DNA of 64,000 bases, from NCBI RefSeq assembly GCF_042676605.1, contig NZ_JBHTHQ010000011.1, positions 1 to 64,000 on the forward strand, written 5' to 3'. The notes under the pieces were generated by a model that worked only from the letters and a program-made list of their open reading frames with translations, made no database searches and was not told the origin of the DNA. The stretch comes from Alloscardovia venturai. GTDB lineage: Bacteria > Actinomycetota > Actinomycetes > Actinomycetales > Bifidobacteriaceae. Shown piece by piece: positions 52,281 through 61,034 of this stretch. Position 1 is the stretch's first letter, and the number at the start of each line of letters is the position of its first letter. The translations under genes and the position numbers were made by a program.

Positions 52281-52316
52281 CATATCATATGTCTATAAAC
52301 TATGTCCATAGATATG
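52281..52316 (-). promoter_or_regulatory. nested inverted repeats upstream of fic gene
   Basis: catatc (52281-52286) and gatatg (52311-52316) enclose tctat (52292-52296) and ataga (52308-52312). The AT-rich nested repeats suggest autoregulation by the protein's own winged helix. Confidence 0.35.
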
Positions 52317-52347
52317 ACTAATCGCCATCGGCGAGAGAATACTTAAA

Positions 52348-52386
52348 TCCCGCGGCATAGCAGATATGGAGCAGATAACCGCGGGA
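52348..52386 (-). terminator. putative terminator of rnc
   Basis: tcccgcgg (52348-52355) and ccgcggga (52379-52386), 23-base loop. Read on the minus strand it is followed by tttaagtattc. It stands between rnc and the fic promoter. Confidence 0.5.
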
Positions 52387-52413
52387 GTGACTAAGGATAA
52401 TTATTGTATGAAT

Positions 52414-53175
52414 CTATGAGGCTAGTTGATTCAAATACTTCCATGCAATTTCTGCTGCCGCCATTTGCGCTTTGCGTTTCGTGGAGCCTGTAGCGCTGGC
52501 AAGTGGCTGTGACGTATCAATTCCTAAGACCTTGGAACGCTTATTCGGCTCAAGCTCTGCGTGAGCAGTAAACACTGGCGCGTACTCTTCGCCGCCGACT
52601 TCCATACGATATTTTGGTTCGTTAATGCCAAGTTCGTGTGCCTTGATAACGACCGAGGTCTTCCAGTCAAGAGCAGGACCTTCATGCGCGACTCGATTTA
52701 ATGTCTCGTCGATAAGTTTGTGTACTGTCACACGAGCTGCATCAATGCCGTGTTCAATGAAGACTGCGCCGATGAGTGATTCTACAATATCGCACAGAAT
52801 CGAGTCTTTGTCTGCGCCACCATTATCTGACTCACCACGACCGAGCAGAATCATAGGTCCCACCTGCAAATAATCGCGTGCAATTGGGGCCAACGACTCT
52901 TCAGACACTGCTTTAGCGCGAATCTTCGCCATCTGACCTTCGCTAAAATTCGGATGCTGCGAGAAGAGCGTTTCGGTGACGACGAGTTCAAGGACAGCAT
53001 CTCCGAGGAATTCCAAGCGTTCATAGCTTGGTGCTCCCTCGTGCTCATGCATGAATGAACGATGGGTCAACGCTTCGATGAGATGCTCTGTCGTTAGGGC
53101 ATTCCCTAACTTGTGGTAGAGTGTGCGTGCTTGATCTGTTGGATTTGGCTCGTCAATTATTTTTTTAATACTCAT
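52414..53175 (-). CDS. rnc: ribonuclease III
   Basis: A 253-residue double-stranded RNA nuclease for rRNA processing. ERLEFLGDAVLELVVTE is the catalytic signature and DIVESLIGAVFIEHG holds the second acidic pair. The C-terminal dsRNA-binding domain (about 165-250) has KTSVVIKAHELGINEPKYR and KRKAQMAAAEIAWKYL. Last gene of the coaD-coiled coil-DUF177-rpmF-rnc cluster; it has its own stretch after the rpmF terminator. Confidence 0.93.
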   Translation of the reverse strand: MSIKKIIDEPNPTDQARTLYHKLGNALTTEHLIEALTHRSFMHEHEGAPSYERLEFLGDAVLELVVTETLFSQHPNFSEGQMAKIRAKAVSEESLAPIARDYLQVGPMILLGRGESDNGGADKDSILCDIVESLIGAVFIEHGIDAARVTVHKLIDETLNRVAHEGPALDWKTSVVIKAHELGINEPKYRMEVGGEEYAPVFTAHAELEPNKRSKVLGIDTSQPLASATGSTKRKAQMAAAEIAWKYLNQLAS

Positions 53176-53205
53176 AGTTGATATTGTACGGGAGAATAAA
53201 ACAAG

Positions 53206-53239
53206 AAAGTCTTCGCCACCCGTCGATAGCGAAGACTTT
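53206..53239 (-). terminator. terminator between rpmF and rnc
   Basis: aaagtcttcgc (53206-53216) pairs perfectly with gcgaagacttt (53229-53239), 12-base loop. On the minus strand it is followed by cttgttttattc. It should end or attenuate the rpmF transcript before rnc. Confidence 0.75.
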
Positions 53240-53329
53240 TATAGCGCTTAAAACGCCAAGCAACCAAAAATGTAATTACTTTCAGTCAGCAGTTGCACAC
53301 AAATTATGCGAAACTGACTGAAGGCTCAA

Positions 53330-53524
53330 TTACTCAGCCAAGTTTGGCTTGATAGCAGAGCGGTATGTGCGACCACGGAATGCGCCGCAGTTAGGGCATG
53401 CTAAGTGTGGCAATGCTGGTGCACCACAGCTTGGGCAGCTTACGGTAGTCGTTGCTTGTGCCTTCCAGTTGGAACGGCGAGAGTGCGTGTTAGCGCGGGA
53501 GGTCTTATACTTTGGCAGTGCCAT
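53330..53524 (-). CDS. rpmF: 50S ribosomal protein L32
   Basis: A 64-residue large-subunit protein. It begins MALPKYKTSRANTHSRRSNW and has SCPSCGAPALPHLACPNCG, the four-cysteine zinc site of the C+ form. The C-terminus GAFRGRTY is typical. gaggaaac precedes the ATG. As in most bacteria, it follows the DUF177 gene; about 220 bases of gap upstream hold no gene. Confidence 0.95.
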   Translation of the reverse strand: MALPKYKTSRANTHSRRSNWKAQATTTVSCPSCGAPALPHLACPNCGAFRGRTYRSAIKPNLAE

Positions 53525-53744
53525 TTTGTTTCCTCTGTTCGAATCGAATATTTTTGCTTAAGCCCTGACGAGTTTAATATAACCTCTCGTCAATCGCAAA
53601 TTGAGATAGTATAAGGAAGCTCTCAAAAGCGTGGAAAAGAAGTCGCAGTGACAAGAAAACGAGAAGATATAAGAAGATGTAACTGGGGTGCAATCGATGA
53701 CGCTTCCTTACGTTTTTTACTTCTCTGTTTTTACTTCTCTGTTT

Positions 53745-54347
53745 TTACTTCTCTTCTGTCTCGAGTTTCTTTTTTAGTCCTTCGAGTGCTGCCCATTGGA
53801 TGTTCACTACGTCATGCTTATGGTTAGGGTGTTCATTCAAATTTATGCCGCACTGAGAGCACAACCCCAAGCAGTCTTCGCGGTCGAGGGGTTGGAGTGG
53901 CAAAGCCTCGGCGAGTTGATCACGTAGCATTGATTCAAAATTTATATAAATAGAGCCTGGAGCGAGTGGATATGTATCGCTTGTTTCATCTTGAGAAGCG
54001 ATGATATCGACCTCTTCACCCTCGCCAAAATGAGCCTTTGGCATGTCTTCTTCATAAGTAAAGAAGACTACGGGGTTTGTCGTTATCGTAGTATGGATTG
54101 GCTCAAGACATCGAGCGCATTCACTGTTAAATGGAACGTGTATCGTACCGGTAAACAGAATGCCGTCTGCGAGAGATTCCAATGTGCCGTCGATGGTAAC
54201 GTCTGTACCCTCAGGAATGCCGACCAGTTCATCGCCAATTCCTGATGGTGCTGGCATGACATAATCTGTAATGTCCTGAGTTTTTCCAGCTTTCAGGGAA
54301 AGTTGTGAGATGGAGATACTCCACGGTGTTTCATGCTCGCGTACCAT
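53745..54347 (-). CDS. YceD/DUF177 family protein
   Basis: A 200-residue cytoplasmic protein of the DUF177 family, known for its position before rpmF and its link to 23S rRNA metabolism. VPFNSECARCLEPIHTTI carries the first CxxC, and EDCLGLCSQCGINLNEHPN the conserved second, so a zinc or nucleic-acid site is likely. The rest is acidic. It is cotranscribed with the coiled-coil gene upstream. Confidence 0.85.
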   Translation of the reverse strand: MVREHETPWSISISQLSLKAGKTQDITDYVMPAPSGIGDELVGIPEGTDVTIDGTLESLADGILFTGTIHVPFNSECARCLEPIHTTITTNPVVFFTYEEDMPKAHFGEGEEVDIIASQDETSDTYPLAPGSIYINFESMLRDQLAEALPLQPLDREDCLGLCSQCGINLNEHPNHKHDVVNIQWAALEGLKKKLETEEK

Positions 54348-54433
54348 TGTGCTCCTGCTTGTATTAATCGTCAGTTTGGTTGTCGTGTTCAGTTGTATGA
54401 GGTGTGAGCTTTCTGATTTTCCTTAAGCTGCGC

Positions 54434-55351
54434 CTAGTTCTGAGGAAAATCTTCAGGAGTGAGGCGTGGAATATCCTGTTCCGCTAGGCGCTGACGTTCC
54501 TGAAGGACTTGCAAACCAGAGCTAATAGAGTGGCGTAGTTCGATGATTTTTTCATCCAGAGCCTTCATAGACTCAACTGTGTAGTCATTTGCACCCTTGG
54601 TGAGAGTGTTTGCCTTGTCTTGCGCATTATTCAAGATAGTACGAGCCTGCTCAGTTGCTAAGGACACTACATTTTCTTGACCGGCGAGGAATCGTGCTCG
54701 GTCATTTGCATCCTTAATGATGGTCGCTGCCTTTGCTTGCGCATTGTTCACGATAGCATCAGACTGACTTTGAGCATTTTCGAGACGGCGTTCAGCTTCT
54801 CGCATAAGAGTAGAAGCGCGCTCAAGCTGCACAGGAAGCACAGACTTCAACTCGTCGAGTAAATCGCGCAGTTCATCGTGATTTACTCGTACTTGTCCAC
54901 GTCCGAAAAGGTATCGAGGTGCTTGTGCTACTAAAGTGTCAATCTGATCGATGATGTCATAAGCAGTTGTGAATTGGTCTTCAGTACTGCTCACAGGATT
55001 TTCAGCATCTTCGGCGTTAGGAATAAAGGCGTTGATAGCTGCTTGCGTTTGAGGAGAAACTGGACTTTCTTCAGATTCATCAGATTTAGACGTGTTGCGA
55101 GCTGTATCTTGAGATTCTGATGTGTTTTTCTGCTCAATGGAAGGCAGATTGGCCGCAGTCGTGTCAGCAGAAGCGCCATGAGTTTCAGCTGCTGCAGCTT
55201 GTGCATCTTCTACTCCAGGAATTGCTGCGGGTGCTACAGTGTGAGAAGAAGTTTCAGCAAGGTGAGTTACCTGAGCGTCTCCCGTGCTGTCATCGACATC
55301 CTCGGTATCGTCAAACTGTGCATCTGGATCATAGTTATAAGCGTCAGCCAT
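54434..55351 (-). CDS. coiled-coil protein, DivIVA/SepIVA-like
   Basis: A 305-residue protein. The first 130 residues are acidic and low-complexity (Asp, Ala, Ser, Thr-rich). From about 145 (PRYLFGRGQVRVNHDELRDL) to 295 it is a long coiled coil with Ala/Gln-rich heptads, as in DivIVA- or SepIVA-type proteins that organise division or growth in actinobacteria. No enzymatic motif. The start overlaps the coaD stop by one base. Its position between coaD and DUF177 is conserved in bifidobacteria. Function is inferred. Confidence 0.75.
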   Translation of the reverse strand: MADAYNYDPDAQFDDTEDVDDSTGDAQVTHLAETSSHTVAPAAIPGVEDAQAAAAETHGASADTTAANLPSIEQKNTSESQDTARNTSKSDESEESPVSPQTQAAINAFIPNAEDAENPVSSTEDQFTTAYDIIDQIDTLVAQAPRYLFGRGQVRVNHDELRDLLDELKSVLPVQLERASTLMREAERRLENAQSQSDAIVNNAQAKAATIIKDANDRARFLAGQENVVSLATEQARTILNNAQDKANTLTKGANDYTVESMKALDEKIIELRHSISSGLQVLQERQRLAEQDIPRLTPEDFPQN

Positions 55352-55854
55352 TATTCCTCTCCTATTTTCCTCTCCTGAGTGACTGCACTAATTAAAGCAT
55401 CATGGACGGAAGCGGGCACCATGCCCCGGATATCTCCGCCGTGGCGTGCGACGTCTTTCACGATGGAACTTGAAATGTGTTCACGTATAGGATCTGCTGG
55501 GATAAACATGGTTTCTACGCCAGAGAGTTTACGGTTGACGAGTGCCATGCCAAGCTCTGCTTCGTAGTCCCCATTTTGACGCAGACCCTTAACGATAAGC
55601 GTTGCGCCTACTTGTGTGCAGTACTCTGTGATGAGTCCTTCAGTGCTGGAGACGACGACGTTATGCACCCCATCGGCTTCAAGAGCCTTGCGAATCATTT
55701 CCTTGCGCTCTTCCTCGGCAAACATCGGCTGCTTTGCCGCATTTATAGCCACGACCACATGCACCTGTGCAAAGAGCTTGGCACAGCGCTCGATTACATC
55801 TAAATGACCCGCTGTAACGGGGTCAAAAGAGCCAGGGCATACTGCGATTGTCAT
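55351..55854 (-). CDS. coaD: phosphopantetheine adenylyltransferase
   Basis: A 167-residue nucleotidyltransferase for the penultimate step of coenzyme A synthesis. The first motif is CPGSFDPVTAGHLDVI (T/HxGH as TAGH), followed by KGLRQNGDYEAELGMALVN and the C-terminal signature HISSSIVKDVARHGGDI. Normal length. It heads the cluster running to rnc and is divergent from the DUF3039 gene. Confidence 0.95.
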   Translation of the reverse strand: MTIAVCPGSFDPVTAGHLDVIERCAKLFAQVHVVVAINAAKQPMFAEEERKEMIRKALEADGVHNVVVSSTEGLITEYCTQVGATLIVKGLRQNGDYEAELGMALVNRKLSGVETMFIPADPIREHISSSIVKDVARHGGDIRGMVPASVHDALISAVTQERKIGEE

Positions 55855-55988
55855 GCTTTAAGAGTAACGCAAAGACTAGAAACATAGGAATTTGGGTAAA
55901 TCGTAGTTGTGCTGGTTATACTGCACGATTGCTAGTATCCTCTTTCTATCTTCCTCGACTTCTGGTCGTGATTCGTTATGATAGAGAC

Positions 55989-56282
55989 ATGACTTTTACA
56001 GACGGTTTTGACAATCCGCTCACTCCAGATAGCGGTAGCGGTGCAGGTACATCCACGCTCGAACGCACTGAAACAGCAACGCAAGAAGATACGAAGCTGA
56101 GCGATAATTCAGACTCTGAACGCTATGCACATTACGTGTCACGCGAGAAGATGGAACAGTCCCGCCTGACTGGGAAACCGGTTGTGGCGCTTTGCGGAAA
56201 GGTATGGATACCAACTCGCAATCCTGACGGTTACCCTGTGTGCCCCGAGTGCAAGAAGATTTACGCACAGATGATGGGATAG
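55989..56282 (+). CDS. DUF3039 family protein
   Basis: A 97-residue actinobacterial protein. After an acidic, Ser/Thr-rich N-terminus, it has the family core: HYVSREKMEQSRLTGKPVVA, then LCGKVWIPTRNPDGYPVCPE with CPECKKIYA at the end. Cys at LCGK and the CPEC pair look like a small zinc ribbon. The ATG at 55989 fits the family length; the frame is open upstream to 55848. Role unknown. Confidence 0.8.
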   Translation: MTFTDGFDNPLTPDSGSGAGTSTLERTETATQEDTKLSDNSDSERYAHYVSREKMEQSRLTGKPVVALCGKVWIPTRNPDGYPVCPECKKIYAQMMG

Positions 56283-56367
56283 GCGGAAGATAAATCTCTA
56301 AAGAGTGCAGGAGGAGACTTCTATCAGCCTCCTCCATAGTTCCATAGTTTTGTAGCGCTATCAAGTA

Positions 56368-57690
56368 CTACACCAGCGTGATAACTTCAGTAGGAATCGC
56401 TGGCTCGCCGTCCAAGAGGGACAAGGCATTCACAGGAAGTTCATTCAATGTGCGCTTGTGGTAATCACGAGCTGCAAAGAGTGCCTCACGAGTGGTGAGA
56501 GATTCATCTATGGAGCCGTGGTCTATCGCTACAATGCTCAGGTCTTTGGTATCTCCGTACGTGTCCTCATCCCATGAGTTCACTACATCTTCAGGTCCGG
56601 CGAGGACGAGTTCGCCTTGTGCAAGACCATACTCGTAGGCTCGAAGAGCGCGTTTGCGCCACCCATCAGTACTCTTGCCAAAACTTTTCTTCGCGACTGG
56701 GTGCATGAGACCATCGCTACCTTCGCGTTCGACGAGTTTATATACCATTGAAGTCGTTGGGTGACCTGAACCCGTTACGAGACGCGTGCCCACCCCATAA
56801 GAGTCGACTGGTGCAGTGGCGAGCGCGGCTATAGCGTATTCGTCAAGGTCATTAGTTACGGTGATTTTCGTTTCAGTCGCTCCGAGTGCATCAAGCTGAT
56901 GGCGTGCCTTCTGAGCCATGGATGCTAAATCTCCAGAATCAATACGGATACCGCCGAGCTGTGGACCAGCTACCTCGACTGCGGTGCGAATTGCATCCTC
57001 TACGCTATACGTATCAGTAAGTACGGTCGTATTTTTGCCGAGGGCAGTGATTTGGGACTCGAACGCATCGCGCTCGCTATCGTGCACCAGAGTAAAAGCA
57101 TGAGCAGCAGTTCCAATAGCAGGGATGCCATAGCGCAGGGAAGCTGCGAGATTTGCTGTAGAGACGAACCCGCCTACCACTGCGCTGCGGCTCGCGGCTA
57201 TAGCGGCATCTTCGTGTGCTCTTCGCCCTCCCATATCTGCGCATGGGCGCCCATTTGCTGCAGATGTAATGCGAGAAGCTGCTGAGGCGATGGCGCAGTC
57301 ATAGTTGAGCACGCTTAAAATTATTGTTTCAAGAACTGTGCACTCGGCAAAAGTTCCCTCTACCTGGAGTACAGGAGAGTTTGCGAAGAACATTTCCCCT
57401 TCACGATATGCGTGAATGGTTCCCGTGAACGTGTAATTTTCAAGCCACTGGATGGTCTCTTCGGAGACAATCTTATTATCACGAAGGAATTGGAGCTCAT
57501 CATCTGAAGGACGAAAATCTTTAATATAATTGAGGATACGTCCTAGCCCCGCCACGACACCATAGCGACGACCTTGCGGTAGGTGACGAGTGAAGACCTC
57601 AAATATACACTGACGATGAGCGGTTCCGTCACGCAAAGCGGCGTCCACCATAGTGTATTCATACATGTCGGTAAGCAGTGCTGCGGTCAT
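56368..57690 (-). CDS. pncB: nicotinate phosphoribosyltransferase
   Basis: A 440-residue NAD-salvage enzyme that joins nicotinate to PRPP. It begins TAALLTDMYEYTMVDAAL, the family entry motif. GGRRAHEDAAIAASR and GTAAHAFTLVHDSE, with the His that is phosphorylated in relatives, follow. RIDSGDLASMAQKARHQLD and VTNDLDEYAI are the PRPP-binding blocks. Length is normal. It converges on the DUF3039 gene. Confidence 0.92.
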   Translation of the reverse strand: MTAALLTDMYEYTMVDAALRDGTAHRQCIFEVFTRHLPQGRRYGVVAGLGRILNYIKDFRPSDDELQFLRDNKIVSEETIQWLENYTFTGTIHAYREGEMFFANSPVLQVEGTFAECTVLETIILSVLNYDCAIASAASRITSAANGRPCADMGGRRAHEDAAIAASRSAVVGGFVSTANLAASLRYGIPAIGTAAHAFTLVHDSERDAFESQITALGKNTTVLTDTYSVEDAIRTAVEVAGPQLGGIRIDSGDLASMAQKARHQLDALGATETKITVTNDLDEYAIAALATAPVDSYGVGTRLVTGSGHPTTSMVYKLVEREGSDGLMHPVAKKSFGKSTDGWRKRALRAYEYGLAQGELVLAGPEDVVNSWDEDTYGDTKDLSIVAIDHGSIDESLTTREALFAARDYHKRTLNELPVNALSLLDGEPAIPTEVITLV

Positions 57691-57781
57691 ATTTAGCTCC
57701 TCTAGTCCCTCTTCATGACGATTGCTCCACTGTACGTATGCGACTTAGGTACGTATCAAACTCTCCGATTTCTCGATTACG

Positions 57782-58453
57782 TTAACGAATTTTCGCAAAG
57801 CGGGAAGCGTTCTGTGCGGTACCTGTCAGCGCTGTGCGCTTTGGCAGAGCTTTATCGATTACTACTATGATAAGCGCAAGTACGAAGAAAATAGCGAGAT
57901 ATACCGCGCAATTGGTCACGACACCCATGGTGCCGAGCTTATCAAGGTTGATGAAGCCGTATGGATACGGGCTATTGCCATCTCCTGGACCGATCCCGTG
58001 GAAGATGAGCGCACGGATATAGATAAAGGCAATATATGCAGGAAAGTATATGAGCCATGTCAGTGCATCGAGCCACTTGAAACGTCTATGTTCGTCGAAG
58101 AAGATGAAGTCGATGGTTGCCATAATTGGGGTAATAATGTGCACCATAGTGCTTACCGGAATGCCAAAGATGTATAGTTGTTGGCTCAAATCAGCAGGAG
58201 GAAGTACAAGCCATGCTACAAGCCCGGTGATGATGATGTTGAGCGTTACCATGCCTTTAAGCCAAGCAGGAGGCTGAATCCCCTTAAGCAACGAAGCAAA
58301 ACCACCCCAGATGAAGAGAATACCGAGGAGGATGTTTGTCTGGTGAGTGAAAAATACGAGGTTCACTGGCTCGCCAAGAAGCCACGATTTAGATGTCCCA
58401 GCTAGAGCAAAAAATGCAGTTACAAAACGAAAAAGCGCTACGAGATAAGTCAT
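57782..58453 (-). CDS. Pr6Pr family membrane protein
   Basis: A 223-residue integral membrane protein with six helices. Helices lie at about 5-23, 33-55, 65-85, 93-113, 130-150 and 180-205. FFTHQTNILLGILF and the loop HGIGPGDGNSPYPYGFIN are the Pr6Pr (AIG1/FAR-17a-like) signatures. The FAR-17a-like fold is linked to hydrolysis of lipid esters in eukaryotes; the bacterial role is unknown. It is divergent from rph. Confidence 0.8.
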   Translation of the reverse strand: MTYLVALFRFVTAFFALAGTSKSWLLGEPVNLVFFTHQTNILLGILFIWGGFASLLKGIQPPAWLKGMVTLNIIITGLVAWLVLPPADLSQQLYIFGIPVSTMVHIITPIMATIDFIFFDEHRRFKWLDALTWLIYFPAYIAFIYIRALIFHGIGPGDGNSPYPYGFINLDKLGTMGVVTNCAVYLAIFFVLALIIVVIDKALPKRTALTGTAQNASRFAKIR

Positions 58454-58530
58454 AAGCTACGAGTTTATAGGACAGTTAAAGGAGAAAACAAGTAGAAGAT
58501 AAAGATAGCCCACAGAGTAGGATGACCTGT

Positions 58531-59292
58531 ATGGTTCAGATTAAAGATTTGCTTCAAGATGGTCAAGTATTGCGCGCTGACGGGCGTGGAGTAGATGAAC
58601 TACGTCCGGTCACGATTGAACGAAACTGGACAGATGCGCCTGAAGGCTCGGTGCTTATCCAGTGTGGGGATACTCGAGTACTGTGCACGGCGACGTTTAC
58701 TGAAGGTGTGCCTCGCTGGCGCCGTGATAGTGGTCTTGGCTGGGTGACGGCTGAGTATGCTATGCTTCCTCGCGCTACAGCTCAACGTACCGATCGCGAG
58801 TCTACACGTGGCAAAGTCGGTGGCCGCACGCATGAAATTAGCCGCTTGATAGGTCGTGTACTTCGCGGAGTTGTAGATATGAAAGCCCTCGGAGAGAATC
58901 AAATTCAAATTGATTGTGACGTGCTCCAAGCAGACGGAGGTACACGCACCACGTCGATTACTGGCGCATATGTAGCTCTTGTAGATGCTGTCGAATGGGC
59001 GAAGAAAAAGCATCTCATTGGAGAAAACAAAAAGGTCATTAAAGATCAGGTTTCTGCTGTATCTGTAGGTGTCATTGACGGGACACCAATGCTTGATTTG
59101 CCGTACATAGAAGATTCTCGTGCGCAGACAGACATGAATGTAGCAATGACTGGATCTGGAGATTTCATTGAGATTCAAGGTACCGCTGAGGGAGCACCAT
59201 ATAGCCGTGAGACGTTGAATACGTTACTCGATTTAGCGGCGAAGGGAAATAAGGAACTGCAGGCAGCCCAAAAGGCGGCGCTTGAACAGTAG
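58531..59292 (+). CDS. rph: ribonuclease PH
   Basis: A phosphorolytic 3' exoribonuclease for tRNA maturation, about 253 residues. RADGRGVDELRPVTIERNW is the N-terminal signature, GWVTAEYAMLPRATAQRTDRE the catalytic loop, and QIDCDVLQADGGTRTTSITG the metal site. VMNVAMTGSGDFIEIQGTAEG-like sequence (DMNVAMTGSGDFIEIQG) follows. TAGGA eight bases before ATG 58531 supports this start; ATG 58522 is in frame. rdgB follows, as in other actinobacteria. Confidence 0.93.
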   Translation: MVQIKDLLQDGQVLRADGRGVDELRPVTIERNWTDAPEGSVLIQCGDTRVLCTATFTEGVPRWRRDSGLGWVTAEYAMLPRATAQRTDRESTRGKVGGRTHEISRLIGRVLRGVVDMKALGENQIQIDCDVLQADGGTRTTSITGAYVALVDAVEWAKKKHLIGENKKVIKDQVSAVSVGVIDGTPMLDLPYIEDSRAQTDMNVAMTGSGDFIEIQGTAEGAPYSRETLNTLLDLAAKGNKELQAAQKAALEQ

Positions 59293-59353
59293 TTCATTCT
59301 GCCAGACACGTGAGAAACTGTACATTACAGTCAGTTATGCAGGGGAAGAGTAT

Positions 59354-60016
59354 ATGGTAAAACACGCTCAGCGCATTGTGGTCGCTACGCATAATGCGGG
59401 AAAAGTCAAGGAAATAGCCCGCATTATTTCTGATGAGATGAAGAAGATAGATGCGCACACTGAATTTGAATTTGTCACGTCCAGTCAGATGAACCTTCCA
59501 GACCCAGTGGAAGATGGAACAACTTTCGCTGAGAATGCTTTGCTCAAGGCGCGTGATGCCTCTGCACGTACGGGGCTTCCTGCAATGGCGGATGATTCAG
59601 GACTTATCGTAGATGTGATGGGAGCAGCACCAGGAATTTTGTCTGCTCGATGGGCTGGTAAGCATGGAGACGATGCGGCAAATAATGCGTTGCTTGTGGC
59701 TCAGATGAGCGATATTCCTGATGCGGTGCGAACGGCTCGCTTTCGTTGTGCTGCTGCGCTTGTGATTCCGTCTGAACTTACGGATGTGAATGATGGTAAA
59801 CCGCTGGAAATTGTGGAAGTAGGAGAGATGACTGGTCGACTCCTTCGTGAGCCGCGCGGTGAGAATGGTTTCGGCTATGACCCGCTTTTTGTGCCTGACG
59901 AGCAAGATGGCGATCTTACTTCTGCTGAGATGAGCGCTGACCAGAAGAACGCGATATCTCACCGTGGGAAAGCGTTGAGGGCACTTGCCAAGCATTTCGA
60001 GGTTTTGAAAAACTAG
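59354..60016 (+). CDS. rdgB: XTP/dITP diphosphatase (RdgB/HAM1)
   Basis: A house-cleaning enzyme of about 220 residues that hydrolyses non-canonical purine triphosphates. RIVVATHNAGKVKEIARI is the N-terminal NTP motif, EDGTTFAENALLKARDASA and MADDSGLIVDVMGAAPGI the catalytic acidic blocks, then SARWAGKHGDD. GFGYDPLFVPDEQ is the C-terminal signature. Start ATG 59354 has aggggaag six bases upstream; the frame is open to 59282, inside rph. Confidence 0.92.
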   Translation: MVKHAQRIVVATHNAGKVKEIARIISDEMKKIDAHTEFEFVTSSQMNLPDPVEDGTTFAENALLKARDASARTGLPAMADDSGLIVDVMGAAPGILSARWAGKHGDDAANNALLVAQMSDIPDAVRTARFRCAAALVIPSELTDVNDGKPLEIVEVGEMTGRLLREPRGENGFGYDPLFVPDEQDGDLTSAEMSADQKNAISHRGKALRALAKHFEVLKN

Positions 60017-60038
60017 TGTTAGAGGTATACGGTGAGCG

Positions 60039-61034
60039 TCAATCGTCTAAGAACAGTTCCTTTTCTACGCCTGTAAGAATGGCTTTGAGTAGTTTTTTAT
60101 TCAGCATGGGTTTTTTGCTTTGAGATTCCACAATGAGTATGCGGTTCTCGAGTAAATACTTCAGCTGATACGTTACGGCGGCTGACGAGATACCAAATTT
60201 TTGAGCGATAATCTTGTTTGATACTATTCCTTCGTTGATAAGTTTCAATGTGTCAAAACGTGTAGGATCTGCGAGTGCTTTGAGAATTTTCTCTCTAAAT
60301 TCCTGCCCATAGCTATTCACATCGTGCATAAGTTTGGAATAGTCAAACGTATATATGCCCGTTCCTATGCTCTTTTCTTCTTTATTTTGAATGAAAATGA
60401 CTCTATGAATCGATGCGAGAAGTAGGTACTGTTCCGTTGATGAATTGAAATCATCGTGTGAAATATAGTCTTTGAAAACGGTGGAGAAAAGGTCTTCTGA
60501 CTTGTCGTGAATTCGTTGTGTCTCTTGGGCAATTTTTCGGCTGAACTCGTGCTCAAGTGAAGAGATAAGCCGGGTATATTCTTCCCATAGTTTTGTTAAG
60601 TTTTCGATTAAGGCTATTTTTAAGTTGTCGAAGTTATAATACAACTCTGTTATTCTCCAACGGTTTACCTCGGACAGATGGGCGTTGACAAGATTGCGTA
60701 CGTGGAATTGGCGGGAAGGACTGTCTAATGCGTACGCGTTGATAAGGGAGAAGACTTCATCTCTGCTTAAAGACTGCAATCTTTGTACCAAATCACCGTA
60801 TGACGATACCTTCCTGTCAATGAGTATATAATGCAGAACATTATATTCATCCGTTACCCAGTTGAGAGTACAGTCTTTCTTACTCTGAAGAAATTCTTGA
60901 TAGTGCAGAATGTGCTCCAAATATCGAGAGTCAACTACCTTGAGCAAGTCACGATATTCTTTGTACTCTGATACGCCTTTTACCGCATAGTCTAGCGATA
61001 GGGCAAAATCAATAAGTGACGATGTTGCTTTCAC
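60039..61034 (-). CDS. ArsR-type winged-helix regulator with large N-terminal domain
   Basis: A 331-residue protein. The first 240 residues are helical, rich in Glu, Lys and Leu, and not recognised; they could sense a ligand. The last 90 residues form an ArsR-like winged helix: ADPTRFDTLKLINEGIVS, then NKIIAQKFGISSAAVTYQLK (recognition helix) and the wing LLENRILIVESQ. GTG 61034 has gaggag five bases upstream. It overlaps the ABC exporter gene by 26 bp, so both are one unit; with the micropeptide they form a likely regulated cassette. Confidence 0.75.
   Translation of the reverse strand: MKATSSLIDFALSLDYAVKGVSEYKEYRDLLKVVDSRYLEHILHYQEFLQSKKDCTLNWVTDEYNVLHYILIDRKVSSYGDLVQRLQSLSRDEVFSLINAYALDSPSRQFHVRNLVNAHLSEVNRWRITELYYNFDNLKIALIENLTKLWEEYTRLISSLEHEFSRKIAQETQRIHDKSEDLFSTVFKDYISHDDFNSSTEQYLLLASIHRVIFIQNKEEKSIGTGIYTFDYSKLMHDVNSYGQEFREKILKALADPTRFDTLKLINEGIVSNKIIAQKFGISSAAVTYQLKYLLENRILIVESQSKKPMLNKKLLKAILTGVEKELFLDD

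Noticed and set aside
56309..56333. hairpin between DUF3039 gene and pncB
   Set aside because: Only six clean pairs (aggagg/cctcct) and no T run, so it is too weak to list as a terminator.
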